This document shows positions 9,213 through 18,658 of a stretch of DNA of 64,000 nucleotides, in pieces. The notes under the pieces are model-generated. The model was not told the origin of the DNA. It did no database searches and was given only the letters and a program-made list of their open reading frames with translations. The stretch is from contig CP128386.1 in assembly GCA_030345135.1 (NCBI GenBank), forward strand, positions 5,967,327-6,031,326. Direction: 5' to 3'. How positions within the stretch are numbered: position 1 is the stretch's first letter; each line of letters starts with the position of its first letter. Source of the DNA: Chitinophagaceae bacterium DXS. Lineage in GTDB: Bacteria; Bacteroidota; Bacteroidia; Chitinophagales; Chitinophagaceae. The position numbers and the translations under genes are program-made.

Positions 9213-10640
9213 TTATATGGAGTTCCCATACTTTCTTTTAAAATAAAAATAAAACGGTACTCCCGTTGCTGTTAATGCCAGTCCAAGCAAGCTGTTGATT
9301 ACAGGTGCTCTGCCTGCGTTGTAATTGCTTACCTCATTGTATATCGTTACCACAAAATAAAAAGCGGAAAAGGCTACAAAAACAATTGGTACATAAGGAT
9401 ATCCCCATACTTTGTATGAGCGTTGAGCTTCCGGCATTTTATGACGCAGCACGATTACGCCGTAGCCCAAAAATCCGTAGAAGATCCATGCAATAAAAAC
9501 AAACATATCCATCAACATATCAAATGATCCCGACAACACAAACAGGGAGGAAATAATACATTGTAACCACAGCGAGGTTACAGGTGTTTTGTAACGGGGA
9601 TGAACCGTTGCTACACTTTTGAAAAGCCTGCCCTCTGTTGCCATGGCGTAATTCAGGCGAGCGCACGGAAGCACATTTCCATTCACTCCACCTATTGTTG
9701 AGATCATAACAAGAACAGCAATAAAACCTCCACCCATGAAACCTGCAGCTTTTTCGTACGCATCTGTAGCAACGTGCTGAGATAGCTTCATATCGTCAAT
9801 CGGTAGCATATATAAATAAGCCTGGTTTGTAAAGATGTATGCGATAATGCAGATTGAAATGCCAATCAGCAAGCCTTTGGGTATATTCCTCGACGGGTTT
9901 TTTACTTCCCCCGCTGCATACCCGAGTACGATCCATCCGTCATATGCTGCCAGTGCGCCAGAGCAGGCTGCTATCATACCCGTGATGATCTCCCACCCGG
10001 AAAAATGCACTTCGGTTTTAGTTGTATAAAAATTGGATACATTTCCCTTGCCGGATAGAAAAATGCCTGTAACAAGAAATGTGATAGCCAGCAATTTTAT
10101 AATTGTAAAGAACACTTGTACGTAGGCTCCAGCTTTAACACTTCTGATATTGATAACTGTAAGCAGAAGGATCAAAGCGATAGCAGATAATTTTACGCCA
10201 ATGTTTTCCAGCCAGAAAAGTTTACCAATAAAGGGAATTGTTATGGCAAAAGAATGTTCGGTTGTTGCATCAAACCGGGGTAAATGAATAACGTAGTCTG
10301 AGTATTGTGCAAACAAAAACGCGATACCCGCAATCGACGCAGTGTTGATCACAATAAGTCCTGCCCAGCCAAATAAAAAGGAAAAAAAATCGCCGTACAT
10401 ATGCCTGAAGTAGACATACATCCCACCTGTCTCAGGAAACACAGAGCCGACTTCTGCATTGATCATTCCGCCGAAGATGCTTATAACACCCGTTATGAGC
10501 CATACCGCAAGAAGCAACAATGGCAGGTGAACCTGTGAAGCCATTATAGCAGGCTTCATAAAAATACTGCTGCCTATAATTGTGCCCGCAACCAGCGATA
10601 TGCAGGACCATATTCCAAGCTTTCGTTCCAGTTGAGGCAC
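9213..10640 (-). CDS. APC-superfamily amino-acid permease
   Basis: 475 residues, about twelve membrane segments. The first helix carries the APC substrate-backbone motif GTIIGSSIF near residue 19. The second helix region has the FGGMINAEVGSVFPETGG signature (Glu for transport, Pro-Glu-Thr-Gly-Gly) typical of LAT/YfnA-type carriers. It imports or exchanges an amino acid or amine at the inner membrane; the substrate cannot be read. It lies 15 bp after the Rieske oxygenase gene on the same strand, so the two are probably co-transcribed and the permease may supply the oxygenase substrate (inference). Confidence 0.92.
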   Translation of the reverse strand: MPQLERKLGIWSCISLVAGTIIGSSIFMKPAIMASQVHLPLLLLAVWLITGVISIFGGMINAEVGSVFPETGGMYVYFRHMYGDFFSFLFGWAGLIVINTASIAGIAFLFAQYSDYVIHLPRFDATTEHSFAITIPFIGKLFWLENIGVKLSAIALILLLTVINIRSVKAGAYVQVFFTIIKLLAITFLVTGIFLSGKGNVSNFYTTKTEVHFSGWEIITGMIAACSGALAAYDGWIVLGYAAGEVKNPSRNIPKGLLIGISICIIAYIFTNQAYLYMLPIDDMKLSQHVATDAYEKAAGFMGGGFIAVLVMISTIGGVNGNVLPCARLNYAMATEGRLFKSVATVHPRYKTPVTSLWLQCIISSLFVLSGSFDMLMDMFVFIAWIFYGFLGYGVIVLRHKMPEAQRSYKVWGYPYVPIVFVAFSAFYFVVTIYNEVSNYNAGRAPVINSLLGLALTATGVPFYFYFKRKYGNSI

Positions 10641-10655
10641 AGTGTAATGTTTAGG

Positions 10656-11741
10656 TTAGATGAATTGCGCTATGAGTGAGTGAAAATGATGTGTTCCCTG
10701 TTCTCTTGTTGCCGAATAACGTCCGTGCTCGTAAAATCTTGATCTGATTCCTTTCTGAACATTCTCCACTACCTCCTCATCTTCATGCTCTACTGTGTCC
10801 AGCCCGCTTCCGGCGCCTGTTCCCAATTTGCTTTCATCATATACATAAGAGAGAAAAGATACTTTGCAGCTGCTTATTCCGGTGGGCTGCACGATGTTAA
10901 GGGAGAGTCCCCAGGGATAAAAATTAAACATCATGTTCGGGAATACCCAGAAATAATAAGCCGCAACTTCTTTTCCGTAATCCGGAGAAGTTTCAGGCAG
11001 TTCGAAACAGACATCGTCTTTTTTACCAATACCCAATTGCAGGTTGGAATACCGGAAAAGCTCCGTTGTATATTCCCCGAAATCAAGTACAGCATTCAGC
11101 CCCGAATGAACAAAAGGTATGTGAAACCCTTCCAGGTAGTTTTCACAATACAGGGCCCAATTGGCTTTTACATGATAGTCTTTTGAAAGATCGGCTCTAA
11201 AGACAAGCTTATCCATTGGCAGCCAGCTTACCCTTTCCATCATTTCGCGGAAAAGCTCAGCAGCGTCAATGCCGCTCCGTAAGCTTGTGAATAACAGTTT
11301 GCCCCACTTAAACAGCGGTAATGATGTAAGATTATCACAAGGTTCGGGAAAATTTTGAACCTCTTTGAATTCAGGCATAGAAAGAAAAGATCCATCCAGC
11401 AGGAATTGCCTTCCATGATATCTGCATCGCAACAGGTTAGCTTTTCCTGCTTCATAAGCTACAAGATTGCCGCGATGCGTGCAGACATTTGACAGGCAAT
11501 GCATGTTGCCTTCTTTGTCTTTTGTGAGTACCAACGGTTCATCAAGATAGCCAGGAAGTAATGTAAAGGGGTGAATAGAGCCATGCTCGCCAATCATGCC
11601 TTCATCGCCGGCAAACTGCCACAACGGTGCGAAGATCTTTTCTTTAGCCTCCTCAAAATATTGCGGACCAGTATAGAATGTGGTGGACAACGTTTTTGCG
11701 CGGGTTATATCCGGATCTATATGGAAGCGCCTCATGAGCAA
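10656..11741 (-). CDS. Rieske non-haem iron oxygenase, large subunit
   Basis: 361 residues; an alternative start at MRRF (11735) is equally good. The Rieske [2Fe-2S] ligands are C87-x-H89 (CTHRG) and C106-x2-H109 (CRYHG). The catalytic domain has NWALYCENYLEGFHIPFVH with E204, H207 and H212 as the expected bridge and mononuclear-iron residues. This is the single-component alpha-subunit layout of ring-hydroxylating oxygenases and of the choline/carnitine/betaine monooxygenase group. No reductase or beta subunit is adjacent, so the electron donor is encoded elsewhere. Pairing with an amino-acid-type permease favours an amine or quaternary-amine substrate; this is inference. Confidence 0.9.
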   Translation of the reverse strand: MLMRRFHIDPDITRAKTLSTTFYTGPQYFEEAKEKIFAPLWQFAGDEGMIGEHGSIHPFTLLPGYLDEPLVLTKDKEGNMHCLSNVCTHRGNLVAYEAGKANLLRCRYHGRQFLLDGSFLSMPEFKEVQNFPEPCDNLTSLPLFKWGKLLFTSLRSGIDAAELFREMMERVSWLPMDKLVFRADLSKDYHVKANWALYCENYLEGFHIPFVHSGLNAVLDFGEYTTELFRYSNLQLGIGKKDDVCFELPETSPDYGKEVAAYYFWVFPNMMFNFYPWGLSLNIVQPTGISSCKVSFLSYVYDESKLGTGAGSGLDTVEHEDEEVVENVQKGIRSRFYEHGRYSATREQGTHHFHSLIAQFI

Positions 11742-11765
11742 TGTTTGTCTTGAAGATAGGCAGAA

Positions 11766-12078
11766 GATTTGGAGATTTGAAATTTGAGGATTTGAAATTT
11801 GAGATTTGAGATTTGAAATGATTCAGTTTGATTCGGTAGCCTTTGTGCAGGCAGCGTGATTGGTAAAATTTGAGATTTGAAGAAAAAAGGGTTACACAGA
11901 GAGCACAGAGAAGACACAGATGTGCACAGAGAGTGTGATTTGAAATTTGAGATTTGAAATTTTGGATCTGCGGTTCACTTGTCTCGTCCTGCTTTAAGTT
12001 TAATAACCAGATCTATTCGTGATTTTTGCACTGATCAACTTTGATAATCTCAAATCTCAAATTTCAAATCTCAAATCG
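11766..12078. repeat. ATTTGAG stutter repeats as an inverted pair, with CACAGAG insert
   Basis: This 339-bp gap between the Rieske and AhpD-like genes holds no gene. The words GATTTGAG/AAATTTGA repeat directly at 11766-11819, 11866-11881 and 11937-11962. They appear reverse-complemented at 12045-12077, immediately before the AhpD-like stop codon. A CACAGAG-family stretch (11891-11935) lies between. The same ATTTGAG words recur at 15439-15452, 15755-15766 and 15869-15885. Confidence 0.85.
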
Positions 12079-12080
12079 GT

Positions 12081-12542
12081 CTACGCCACTTCTTCCACTT
12101 CAACCGGTGGTTGCAGTTTTGTAGCGACGCCGATCCTGTTCCATGCGTTGATGGTGACAATTGCCATGATGATCTCTGCAGTTGTTTGTTCGCCAAACAG
12201 TGCAATAGAGCGTTCATAAGCGTCATCACTTAATCCGTGTTGATGGATTAGTGTAATCTCTTCTGTCATCTGGAGCAGTAGCAATTCTTCTTCATTAAAG
12301 ATATTTTCTGCTTCACGCCATGCGCTGATCAGGTATAACTTTTGTTCTGACATGCCTTTCTTCCTGGCATCTTTTGAATGCGAGTTTACACAATATGAAC
12401 AACCATTGATCTGCGATGCACGGATCTTGATCAGTTCTTTGTATAAAGGGTCAATATTCACTTTTGCAGCTTCTTCATCCAGTGTAAACATTGCTTTATA
12501 GGCCGGTGGCTGAATTTTTCTTAGTGGAGTTCTTTGTTTCAT
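12081..12542 (-). CDS. AhpD-like carboxymuconolactone decarboxylase family protein
   Basis: 153 residues. The AhpD active-site motif is complete: C48-S-Y-C51 followed by H55 (CSYCVNSHSKDARKKG). Preceding helices include DPLYKELIKIRASQINGC. In characterised relatives the CxxC/His centre carries out thiol-dependent peroxide reduction. It is followed on the same strand, 94 bp upstream in transcription order, by the haloalkane dehalogenase gene, so these two may share a transcript. No AhpC is nearby. The stop codon lies two to three bases from an inverted stutter repeat. Confidence 0.92.
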   Translation of the reverse strand: MKQRTPLRKIQPPAYKAMFTLDEEAAKVNIDPLYKELIKIRASQINGCSYCVNSHSKDARKKGMSEQKLYLISAWREAENIFNEEELLLLQMTEEITLIHQHGLSDDAYERSIALFGEQTTAEIIMAIVTINAWNRIGVATKLQPPVEVEEVA

Positions 12543-12635
12543 CTTTTATTGGTTTTATTTATAGACTTTTGATTCGGTTTCGTTTAGTTTCATGTCTGCA
12601 TCAGCTCTGTGCAACTCTATGTAATTGTATTTCTA

Positions 12636-13571
12636 TTAACGTAAATAAGCTTCTTCCGTACAATCATTCAATACAAACTCGCGAATGGCTACGCCTATCT
12701 CATGCGGCGAATCCTCCTGGATATAATGAATTCCTGCTACAGTCACTTCCCGCTGGTTGGGCCATTTTCTGCAAAACTCCAGTGCTGAACCAGTAAGCAG
12801 CGCGCCAGGTTCTGCGGAAATCAACAGCTTCGGAAACTTACTTTCAGAAAGCCATTCCCCATACTCTTCAACTATCGTTACAATATTTCTCGGTTCTCCT
12901 TCTATGGGTAATTCACGGGGAAATACAAGCGCCGGCAGTCTATCTTTTTTATTTTTAAATGGTTCGCGGTAGGTATCCATTTCCTCCTTGCTTAATTGGC
13001 GGATAACACTTTTGGGTAACACCGTTTCTATAAAGAAATTCTGTTCAAAGATCATTTTTTCACCCTTGTCTGATCGCAGCATCCTGAAAATTGCGTCACG
13101 GCCGTTATGGAAATCTTTCCATAAGCGAGGCAGCACCAGCGCTTCCATGTAAGCAATTCCTTTTATCACTTCCTGGTTCCGGTAAGCATAATAAAAACCA
13201 AGCGCTGAACCCCAATCATGTAAAACCAATACAATGTTCTTGAGCCCTAATTGTCTAAACCATTCATCCAGGAATTTTGCATGCTCAGTGAAGGTGTAAG
13301 TGCCCGTGGGTGATTTGTCAGATCTGCCCATGCCGATCAGATCGGGTGCAAGACATCTGCGGTATTTACTCAGGTAGGGAATAATATTGCGCCATAAATA
13401 AGAAGACGTCGGATTGCCATGAAGAAAGACAACAGGCTCTCCTGCGCCCTCATCCACATAGCTCATCCGGCCGCCTCCAACATCTATCGTTTTGCGTCCG
13501 AAATTATCTTCAGCGCTAATCGGTTCCTCTATTTCTTCATCAATGAAAAACTGTTTAGTTGATGGTTTCAT
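12636..13571 (-). CDS. dhaA: Haloalkane dehalogenase (alpha/beta hydrolase)
   Basis: 311 residues, the usual length. Residues matching the HLD-II (DhaA/LinB) subfamily are all present: HGNPTSSYLWRN with halide-binding N53, nucleophile D119 and halide-binding W120 in LHDWGSALG, acid E143 in AYMEALV, and base H282 in GIHYIQEDSPHEIG. The protein would hydrolyse carbon-halogen bonds to alcohol and halide in the cytoplasm (EC 3.8.1.5). The natural substrate is unknown. It is probably transcribed ahead of the AhpD-like gene. The C-terminus looks intact. Confidence 0.9.
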   Translation of the reverse strand: MKPSTKQFFIDEEIEEPISAEDNFGRKTIDVGGGRMSYVDEGAGEPVVFLHGNPTSSYLWRNIIPYLSKYRRCLAPDLIGMGRSDKSPTGTYTFTEHAKFLDEWFRQLGLKNIVLVLHDWGSALGFYYAYRNQEVIKGIAYMEALVLPRLWKDFHNGRDAIFRMLRSDKGEKMIFEQNFFIETVLPKSVIRQLSKEEMDTYREPFKNKKDRLPALVFPRELPIEGEPRNIVTIVEEYGEWLSESKFPKLLISAEPGALLTGSALEFCRKWPNQREVTVAGIHYIQEDSPHEIGVAIREFVLNDCTEEAYLR

Positions 13572-13655
13572 AGCATTAGCTGTTATTGTGATAACAAAGC
13601 TAGCTATGGTTTAAAAGCATGTCTATATCCATTTTGTAAAAAGCGATAAGACCAT

Positions 13656-13953
13656 TTAAGCTTAAAGCCTAAAGCCCAAAGCCTAAAACTGTTGTACGTT
13701 GTAAGTTATACGTTGAAGCCTGAGGAAATGAACCACGAAGATACAAAGGGCACAAAGTGGCACGAAGATAGGTTGTTCTTTTCTAAAGCTTTGTGACCTT
13801 ATACGCATTAGCGCTTTCCTTTAATTCTTTGTGCTCCTTAGTGCCCTTGGGTCTTTGTGGTTCAAAAAAAACTTTGTGCCCCTTTCTGTCTTAGTGTCTT
13901 CGTGGCAAAAAATCGTCGTGTTTCGTCCTGTCGCCCGTGCCTCCGTGGTTCAA
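13656..13953. repeat. Compound stutter-repeat block invading the 3' end of the MocR-type gene
   Basis: In order: GCCTAAAGC words (13656-13688), ACGTTGTAAGTTATACG words (13690-13715), then CACGAAGATACAAAGGGCAC words (13728-13771). Reverse-complement copies of the last family follow (13825-13865 and 13873-13953). The left and right copies form a long imperfect inverted repeat. The block replaces the gap between the dehalogenase and MocR genes and runs past the MocR stop codon into its last 19 codons. Confidence 0.85.
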
Positions 13954-15426
13954 TAAGCTATTCTCAAAACACTCCTTTAGTTTTTCCACACCCATTTTCA
14001 ATCTGTATTTTGTAAACGCCGCGAAGCCCAACGTTATAGCCGGCGGTATATTATGTTCTATTGTATATTCAGAAGGAAAAGAAACAAACAGCTTTTTCTT
14101 TTCTATTTCTTGTTTCAGTAACGCAAGATCTACTTTGTCCGAGATCCAGCATAACAAGTGCAGGCCAGATTGTCCATCTGATGGTGTCAGGTATTCACTC
14201 AATTGAGCCTTTAATAACCCAATTAAAATAGCAAGCCGTTCCGCATACAGCACACGCATTTTGCGGATGTGGCGCAAGAAATGCCCTTCTTCCATAAATG
14301 TGCATAGCATTAGCTGTTCCATAACAGGAGAACGTCTGTCAATCGTCTCTTTAAACGCGTTAAATTCTTTAACCATTTCTACGGATGGCAATACAAGATA
14401 AGCAAGCCTCAGCGCCGGGAACATCACTTTACTAAACGTTCCCATGTAAATAACGCGGCCGGCTTTATCCATTCCCTGAAGGCTTGGTAACGGGCGCGAT
14501 TCATACCTGTATTCGCTGTCATAATCATCTTCCAGTATCCAGGTATCATTCTCTTCGGCCCATTGTAAGAGCTCTGTTCTTTTGTTCTGTGGCAACATGC
14601 ATCCTAAAGGAAACTGGTGCGAGGGTGTTACGTAAGCAAGCCTGGCGCCTGGGAAATTTTTCTTTGCATAATCAATATCAATTCCATCCTGAGTTACAGG
14701 TACCGGGCATAGTTTTACGCCAGCGTACAGAAACGAGGAAACGGCACCAAAATAACCCGGATCTTCCATCCATACTTCATCACCCTTTTTAAGCAGAAAG
14801 CCGGCAACCATATTCATACCTTGCTGTGCACCTGTTACAATAACAACCTGGTCAGCTTCACATTGTACAGCACGCGATAAGCGGAGATAAGATGCTATTG
14901 CTTTGCGCAGCGGCCAATAACCGAGGGAGTCTCCATAACCGAGATTGTGCTTTTTCAAATCCTTCAACACTTTGTTGCCTGTTGTTTGCCAGGTTTTATA
15001 GGGAAAATAGTCGAGCGATGGAATGCCTAATTGAAAAGGTTCAATCTTCGTCTGCATCTCGCTTTGAGGCAAACTCACTACAGGTTTGTTTACTTCAGTT
15101 GCAGCTTTCTTCTTTGAGGTTGTTTGCCTGGCTCCAACATGCAATAGTTGGTCAGGAAGTGTATCTGCTACAAAAGTACCGGCACCAGTCTTGCCTGATA
15201 GATATCCCTCAATAATCAGTTGTTCGTACGCCTGGCTGACAATGACACGTGATGCGCCCAGTTCAGTTGCCAATGTTCTGCTTGCCGGAAGCCTGTCGCC
15301 GGAACGCAGACGTCCTTCAATGATCATTGTTCTAAGTTGATTGTAAAGCTGTAGATATAATGGATCCTCAGAGCTTTTCGAAAGCTTGATTCCGGCAAGG
15401 TGTATTTCAGGTGATTCTTTTGGCAA
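13891..15426 (-). CDS. MocR/PdxR-type GntR transcriptional regulator with aminotransferase domain
   Basis: 511 residues. The N-terminal winged helix (about 20-85) is GntR-type: LRSGDRLPASRTLATELGAS, then SQAYEQLIIEGYL. A linker (95-130) leads to a fold-type I aminotransferase domain with the PLP lysine K333 in GTFSKVMFPALR and the cofactor-binding EDDYDSEYRY near 299. Such proteins sense PLP or amino compounds and regulate vitamin B6 or amino-acid genes, usually divergent ones; no such partner is beside it here. Residues 493-511 (NHGGTGDR...) are translated from the intergenic repeat block, so the native stop was probably lost or displaced. Confidence 0.92.
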   Translation of the reverse strand: MPKESPEIHLAGIKLSKSSEDPLYLQLYNQLRTMIIEGRLRSGDRLPASRTLATELGASRVIVSQAYEQLIIEGYLSGKTGAGTFVADTLPDQLLHVGARQTTSKKKAATEVNKPVVSLPQSEMQTKIEPFQLGIPSLDYFPYKTWQTTGNKVLKDLKKHNLGYGDSLGYWPLRKAIASYLRLSRAVQCEADQVVIVTGAQQGMNMVAGFLLKKGDEVWMEDPGYFGAVSSFLYAGVKLCPVPVTQDGIDIDYAKKNFPGARLAYVTPSHQFPLGCMLPQNKRTELLQWAEENDTWILEDDYDSEYRYESRPLPSLQGMDKAGRVIYMGTFSKVMFPALRLAYLVLPSVEMVKEFNAFKETIDRRSPVMEQLMLCTFMEEGHFLRHIRKMRVLYAERLAILIGLLKAQLSEYLTPSDGQSGLHLLCWISDKVDLALLKQEIEKKKLFVSFPSEYTIEHNIPPAITLGFAAFTKYRLKMGVEKLKECFENSLLNHGGTGDRTKHDDFLPRRH

Positions 15427-15886
15427 GGAGCGGGATATTTAAAATTTGAGATTATTGTTGCCCGGCTAAAAGCGTGGAATAGCCTTTAATTAACAACGGT
15501 GAGGCTAATCAGTCTGATTTTATTAAGAAGAGTAAGCTCAATTTATACAATCCCGAAGCCCGCCTGACCGGACGGGCAGGGGATTAGGTTAAACTTCGCT
15601 AAAATGATTTTCTCTATACGATATTATCACCCACGTCTGTTCACTAAAAAAACTGCATGCCGGGATCGGCTCTCTTCCTGTCTGTAACTCGTAATTTTGA
15701 AACATCGAAGATCTTAGATTCAATTTGTTCAAATTTTAGTCGGACAATAATGAATTGAAATTTGAGATCAGGTTGCATTTCATAATTGCTTCTGTTCTCC
15801 GGACAGGTCTTCTTTCAATGCTGACAAATTAGTCTGCTTGTGATTCGAATGCTAACCAAAATTGCCCATCTCAAATTTCAAATATT
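15427..15886. other. 460-bp intergenic region with scattered repeats
   Basis: No gene is seen. It contains single ATTTGAG-family arms at 15439-15452, 15755-15766 and 15869-15885, and a small GC hairpin near 15562-15580 (CCCGCC...GGCGGG-like). The last arm abuts the oligopeptidase stop codon. The start-proximal part should hold the MocR-type promoter. Confidence 0.6.
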
Positions 15887-17605
15887 TTACAGTTTTTCCA
15901 TTTCACCATTCACAAATTCCATCAGCGTTTTTATATGATCCGGAGAGAAATTGAATTTCAATCCCGCGGTTTCATACAATTGAGGTAATGTTTTAGTGCC
16001 GCCCAGGCTCAGTGCATTAATATAATTCTGTAATGCCTGTTGCGGGTGTTGCTGGTATTGCATCCAAAGGCCTATGGCGCCTAATTGTGCAATGCCATAT
16101 TCAATGTAATAGAATGGCACTTCAAACAAATGTAACTGGCGCTGCCAACCTGTTTTACGGTATTCTTCCAGTCCGCTGAAATCAATGGTTGAAGCAGAAA
16201 ATTCATTCAGGATCTCCATCCATTTATTTGTTCTTTCTTCAACTGTGTGTTGCGGATGTTCATACACCCAATGCTGGAATTTATCTATAGTGGCGATCCA
16301 TGGGAAGATAGTGATCACCCTTTCCAGCTGATGTTCCTTAGCGCGTTTTAAATCTTCTTTATTGTTGAAGAAGGCATCCCAGTGATTCATGCTGAAAAGT
16401 TCCATAGCCATGCTTGCTACTTCAGCAATTTCCATTGGATATTCTTTAAATGCACTTAGTTCCAGGTGGTGCGATAAAAATGAGTGAATCGCGTGGCCTC
16501 CCTCATGCACCATGGTGGTAACGTCTCCCATCTGGCCTGCTGCATTCATAAAGATAAAAGGAGCGCCGCTTTCGGCTAACGGGCAGTTATAGCCACCCGG
16601 AGCTTTTCCTTTGCGGCTGTCCAGGTCAAAATGTTTCATCTCATCCATCTTACGCAAACAGTTTGCAAAGAATGGATTTAATTCATCGAAACATTTCTCA
16701 GTCTTGGATAATAATTCAGATCCTGTTTCAAATGGATGAAGCGGTTGAATGCCGTCCGGCTCTGCTTCGGTATCCCAGGGGCGAAGTGTATCAAGACCGA
16801 GTTTTTGCTGTTTTGCTTTATAGATCTTTTCAACCAGCGGAAGTACATGTTGTTTTACCGCTTCATGAAAAGCATAACAATCTTCTTTAGTGTAATCAAA
16901 CCTTCCCAGTTCAATAAATTTATAATCACGATAATTGGCGAAACCGGCATTTTTAGCAACCTGGTCGCGCTTTTCAATCAACTGCGTATATAGATCGTGA
17001 AGTGATTGTTTATCCTGCAGTCTGCGTTCCTGGATCTTTCTGTAAACCTCTTCGCGCAAATTCCTGTCATGACTTTCCAAAAATTTGGAAGCCTGTTGCA
17101 GTGTGTATTCCTGTCCATTTACCTCAACCGTCATTTTGCCAGCGATAACGCCGTACTGCTGCTGCATTACAGCCAACTCGGCTTGTAGTGGAATGTTTGC
17201 TTCGCGAAAAAGATCTATGCTTTTTTTCACGCTGCGCAAATAGGTAAAATATTTATCCTTATCCAGATTATTGGTAAGCGGATTGTTGATGAGCTTTCTG
17301 TTTAGTTTATCTGCATAAGGTTGCAGGCGCGGCTGAATCTCCATGCAGAAATAGGTAAAAGCTTCTTCAAGGCTTTTATCTGTTGTATCACATGTCATGC
17401 GTATTTGTCTCCAGCACGCATCTTCGCTGATTACGGCTTCCGCTTCACTCAGGTCTTTCAGCCATTGTTCAAGGGATTTTTCATCCGTTATTTCGCGTTG
17501 CTCCAATTGTATAAAATAAGGTTCCAGTTCATCCCAGGTCGTTACTTTAAAATCCTCCGGTAGAAACTCTCTTTTTGCCTTTTTAATGTCTGCGCTTAAT
17601 TGCAT
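15887..17605 (-). CDS. M3 family oligoendopeptidase
   Basis: 572 residues, cytoplasmic, no signal peptide. The zinc site is H367-E368-G-G-H371 (MVHEGGHAIH) with the third ligand E395 in MEIAEVASMAME. N-terminal helical regions follow the PepF/M3B plan. The enzyme degrades short peptides, typically products of larger proteases. It is a single gene; its end is bordered by an ATTTGAG repeat arm, and its upstream region (17606-17794) holds nothing notable. Confidence 0.95.
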   Translation of the reverse strand: MQLSADIKKAKREFLPEDFKVTTWDELEPYFIQLEQREITDEKSLEQWLKDLSEAEAVISEDACWRQIRMTCDTTDKSLEEAFTYFCMEIQPRLQPYADKLNRKLINNPLTNNLDKDKYFTYLRSVKKSIDLFREANIPLQAELAVMQQQYGVIAGKMTVEVNGQEYTLQQASKFLESHDRNLREEVYRKIQERRLQDKQSLHDLYTQLIEKRDQVAKNAGFANYRDYKFIELGRFDYTKEDCYAFHEAVKQHVLPLVEKIYKAKQQKLGLDTLRPWDTEAEPDGIQPLHPFETGSELLSKTEKCFDELNPFFANCLRKMDEMKHFDLDSRKGKAPGGYNCPLAESGAPFIFMNAAGQMGDVTTMVHEGGHAIHSFLSHHLELSAFKEYPMEIAEVASMAMELFSMNHWDAFFNNKEDLKRAKEHQLERVITIFPWIATIDKFQHWVYEHPQHTVEERTNKWMEILNEFSASTIDFSGLEEYRKTGWQRQLHLFEVPFYYIEYGIAQLGAIGLWMQYQQHPQQALQNYINALSLGGTKTLPQLYETAGLKFNFSPDHIKTLMEFVNGEMEKL

Positions 17606-17769
17606 AACCAGGATCTTTTAATGGTGAGTGATGTAATTAACCGGCATATCCGCCGTATGTAAATAGCAGGTTTCTGCCTGCTCTAACGAAGAACGAGGCA
17701 GGAAAATACAAATAAATGCACTTCCGGCCTCGCCCATTTTGTTATTGAAACACAAAATCTCTTGCTGTC

Positions 17770-17794
17770 TTACGTGTCTTACACGTCTTACGGT
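17770..17794. repeat. GTAAGACGTGTAAGAC-family repeat arm
   Basis: On the minus strand this reads as repeats of GTAAGAC/GTGTAAGAC. The same family is seen in direct orientation at 46258-46309. It ends exactly at the DUF5606 stop codon. Confidence 0.65.
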
Positions 17795-18424
17795 CTATTC
17801 TTCTGTCTTTTTCTTCTTTGGCGCAGCTTTCTTCTTTGGCGCAGCTTCTGCAACTACAGCATCGCCATCTTCAGCTTTAGGTTCTGCTGCTTTTGCTTTC
17901 TTTTTTGCCGGCTTTGAAGCAGGTTCTTCTGCATCTTCTGTTGCTGCTTTTTTAGCTTTGGTGGCTTTTTTGGGTTCTTCTGCCACTTCTGCAGTTGTTT
18001 CTTCAGCTACCGGTTCTTCCACTTCTTCCTCAACTTCTTCGTCGCGCAGTTTTATCTCAACATCATTTTTCTTTAATACTGAAAACCACTTCACCATCTT
18101 CTTCATATCGCTAGGGTAAACCCGGTCAAAGTCCATGTCAGGATAAACTTCCTGGAAATATGCTTTAACAGCAGCCTGGTCTTTTTCGTTTGGCAGTGCC
18201 AGTGAGCTTTTACCCATAGCTGCAAACACATCTACCAGGTTTACATTTTCACGTATGGTATACACTTCTATGCTTTCCAGATGAGAGAAGCTATGAATTC
18301 GCGATGAAACGAACTTTGTGCTCTTATCTTCCAGTGAGCGAACGATGGCGCCATCATTTTTACTGCCAACCAATTCAAACAGCCCGCCCATACCGGTTAC
18401 GGAAATAATTTTACTGTATTGCAT
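17795..18424 (-). CDS. DUF5606 domain protein with Lys/Ala/Glu-rich tail
   Basis: 209 residues. Residues 1-130 match the Bacteroidota DUF5606 family: MQYSKIISVTGMGGLFELV, then RTREN-like IYTIRENVNLVDVF and PDMDFDRVYPSDMKKMVKWF. The C-terminal 75 residues are low complexity, alternating acidic (EEVEEEVEEPV) and Lys/Ala blocks (KKAAPKKKK), reminiscent of histone-like tails that could bind nucleic acid. The family function is unknown. It is divergent from the crotonase-family gene. The tail ends beside a stutter repeat. Confidence 0.88.
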   Translation of the reverse strand: MQYSKIISVTGMGGLFELVGSKNDGAIVRSLEDKSTKFVSSRIHSFSHLESIEVYTIRENVNLVDVFAAMGKSSLALPNEKDQAAVKAYFQEVYPDMDFDRVYPSDMKKMVKWFSVLKKNDVEIKLRDEEVEEEVEEPVAEETTAEVAEEPKKATKAKKAATEDAEEPASKPAKKKAKAAEPKAEDGDAVVAEAAPKKKAAPKKKKTEE

Positions 18425-18616
18425 ATCAAAAAAACTTTTAAAGGAGGTGCAAGATATTCTAAAATCCCAACATGAAAACCTGAAAGTAAAAAAACTGGAT
18501 ACTTATTAATATTTCGAATTGTTTTCCACCCTTTTGCATTAAAATTAATTTTAATAAAATGACCTTTTTTATATATTTTTTTAAAAAAGTCGCTAGGGAA
18601 TGGCCGTCAAAAAACT

Positions 18617-18624
18617 TAGCTTTG
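18617..18624 (+). promoter_or_regulatory. Candidate Bacteroidota -7 promoter box
   Basis: TAGCTTTG fits the Bacteroidota housekeeping consensus TAnnTTTG and lies 35 bp before the start codon of the crotonase-family gene. No clear TTTG -33 box is seen at the right spacing, so the call is tentative. Confidence 0.4.
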
Positions 18625-18658
18625 GTAAGACCGCATTACTAACTAAAATTTTCGACCT

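Noticed and set aside
10785-11186. 133-codon frame antisense to the Rieske gene
   Set aside because: Fully inside a gene with intact catalytic motifs on the opposite strand; no recognisable domain.
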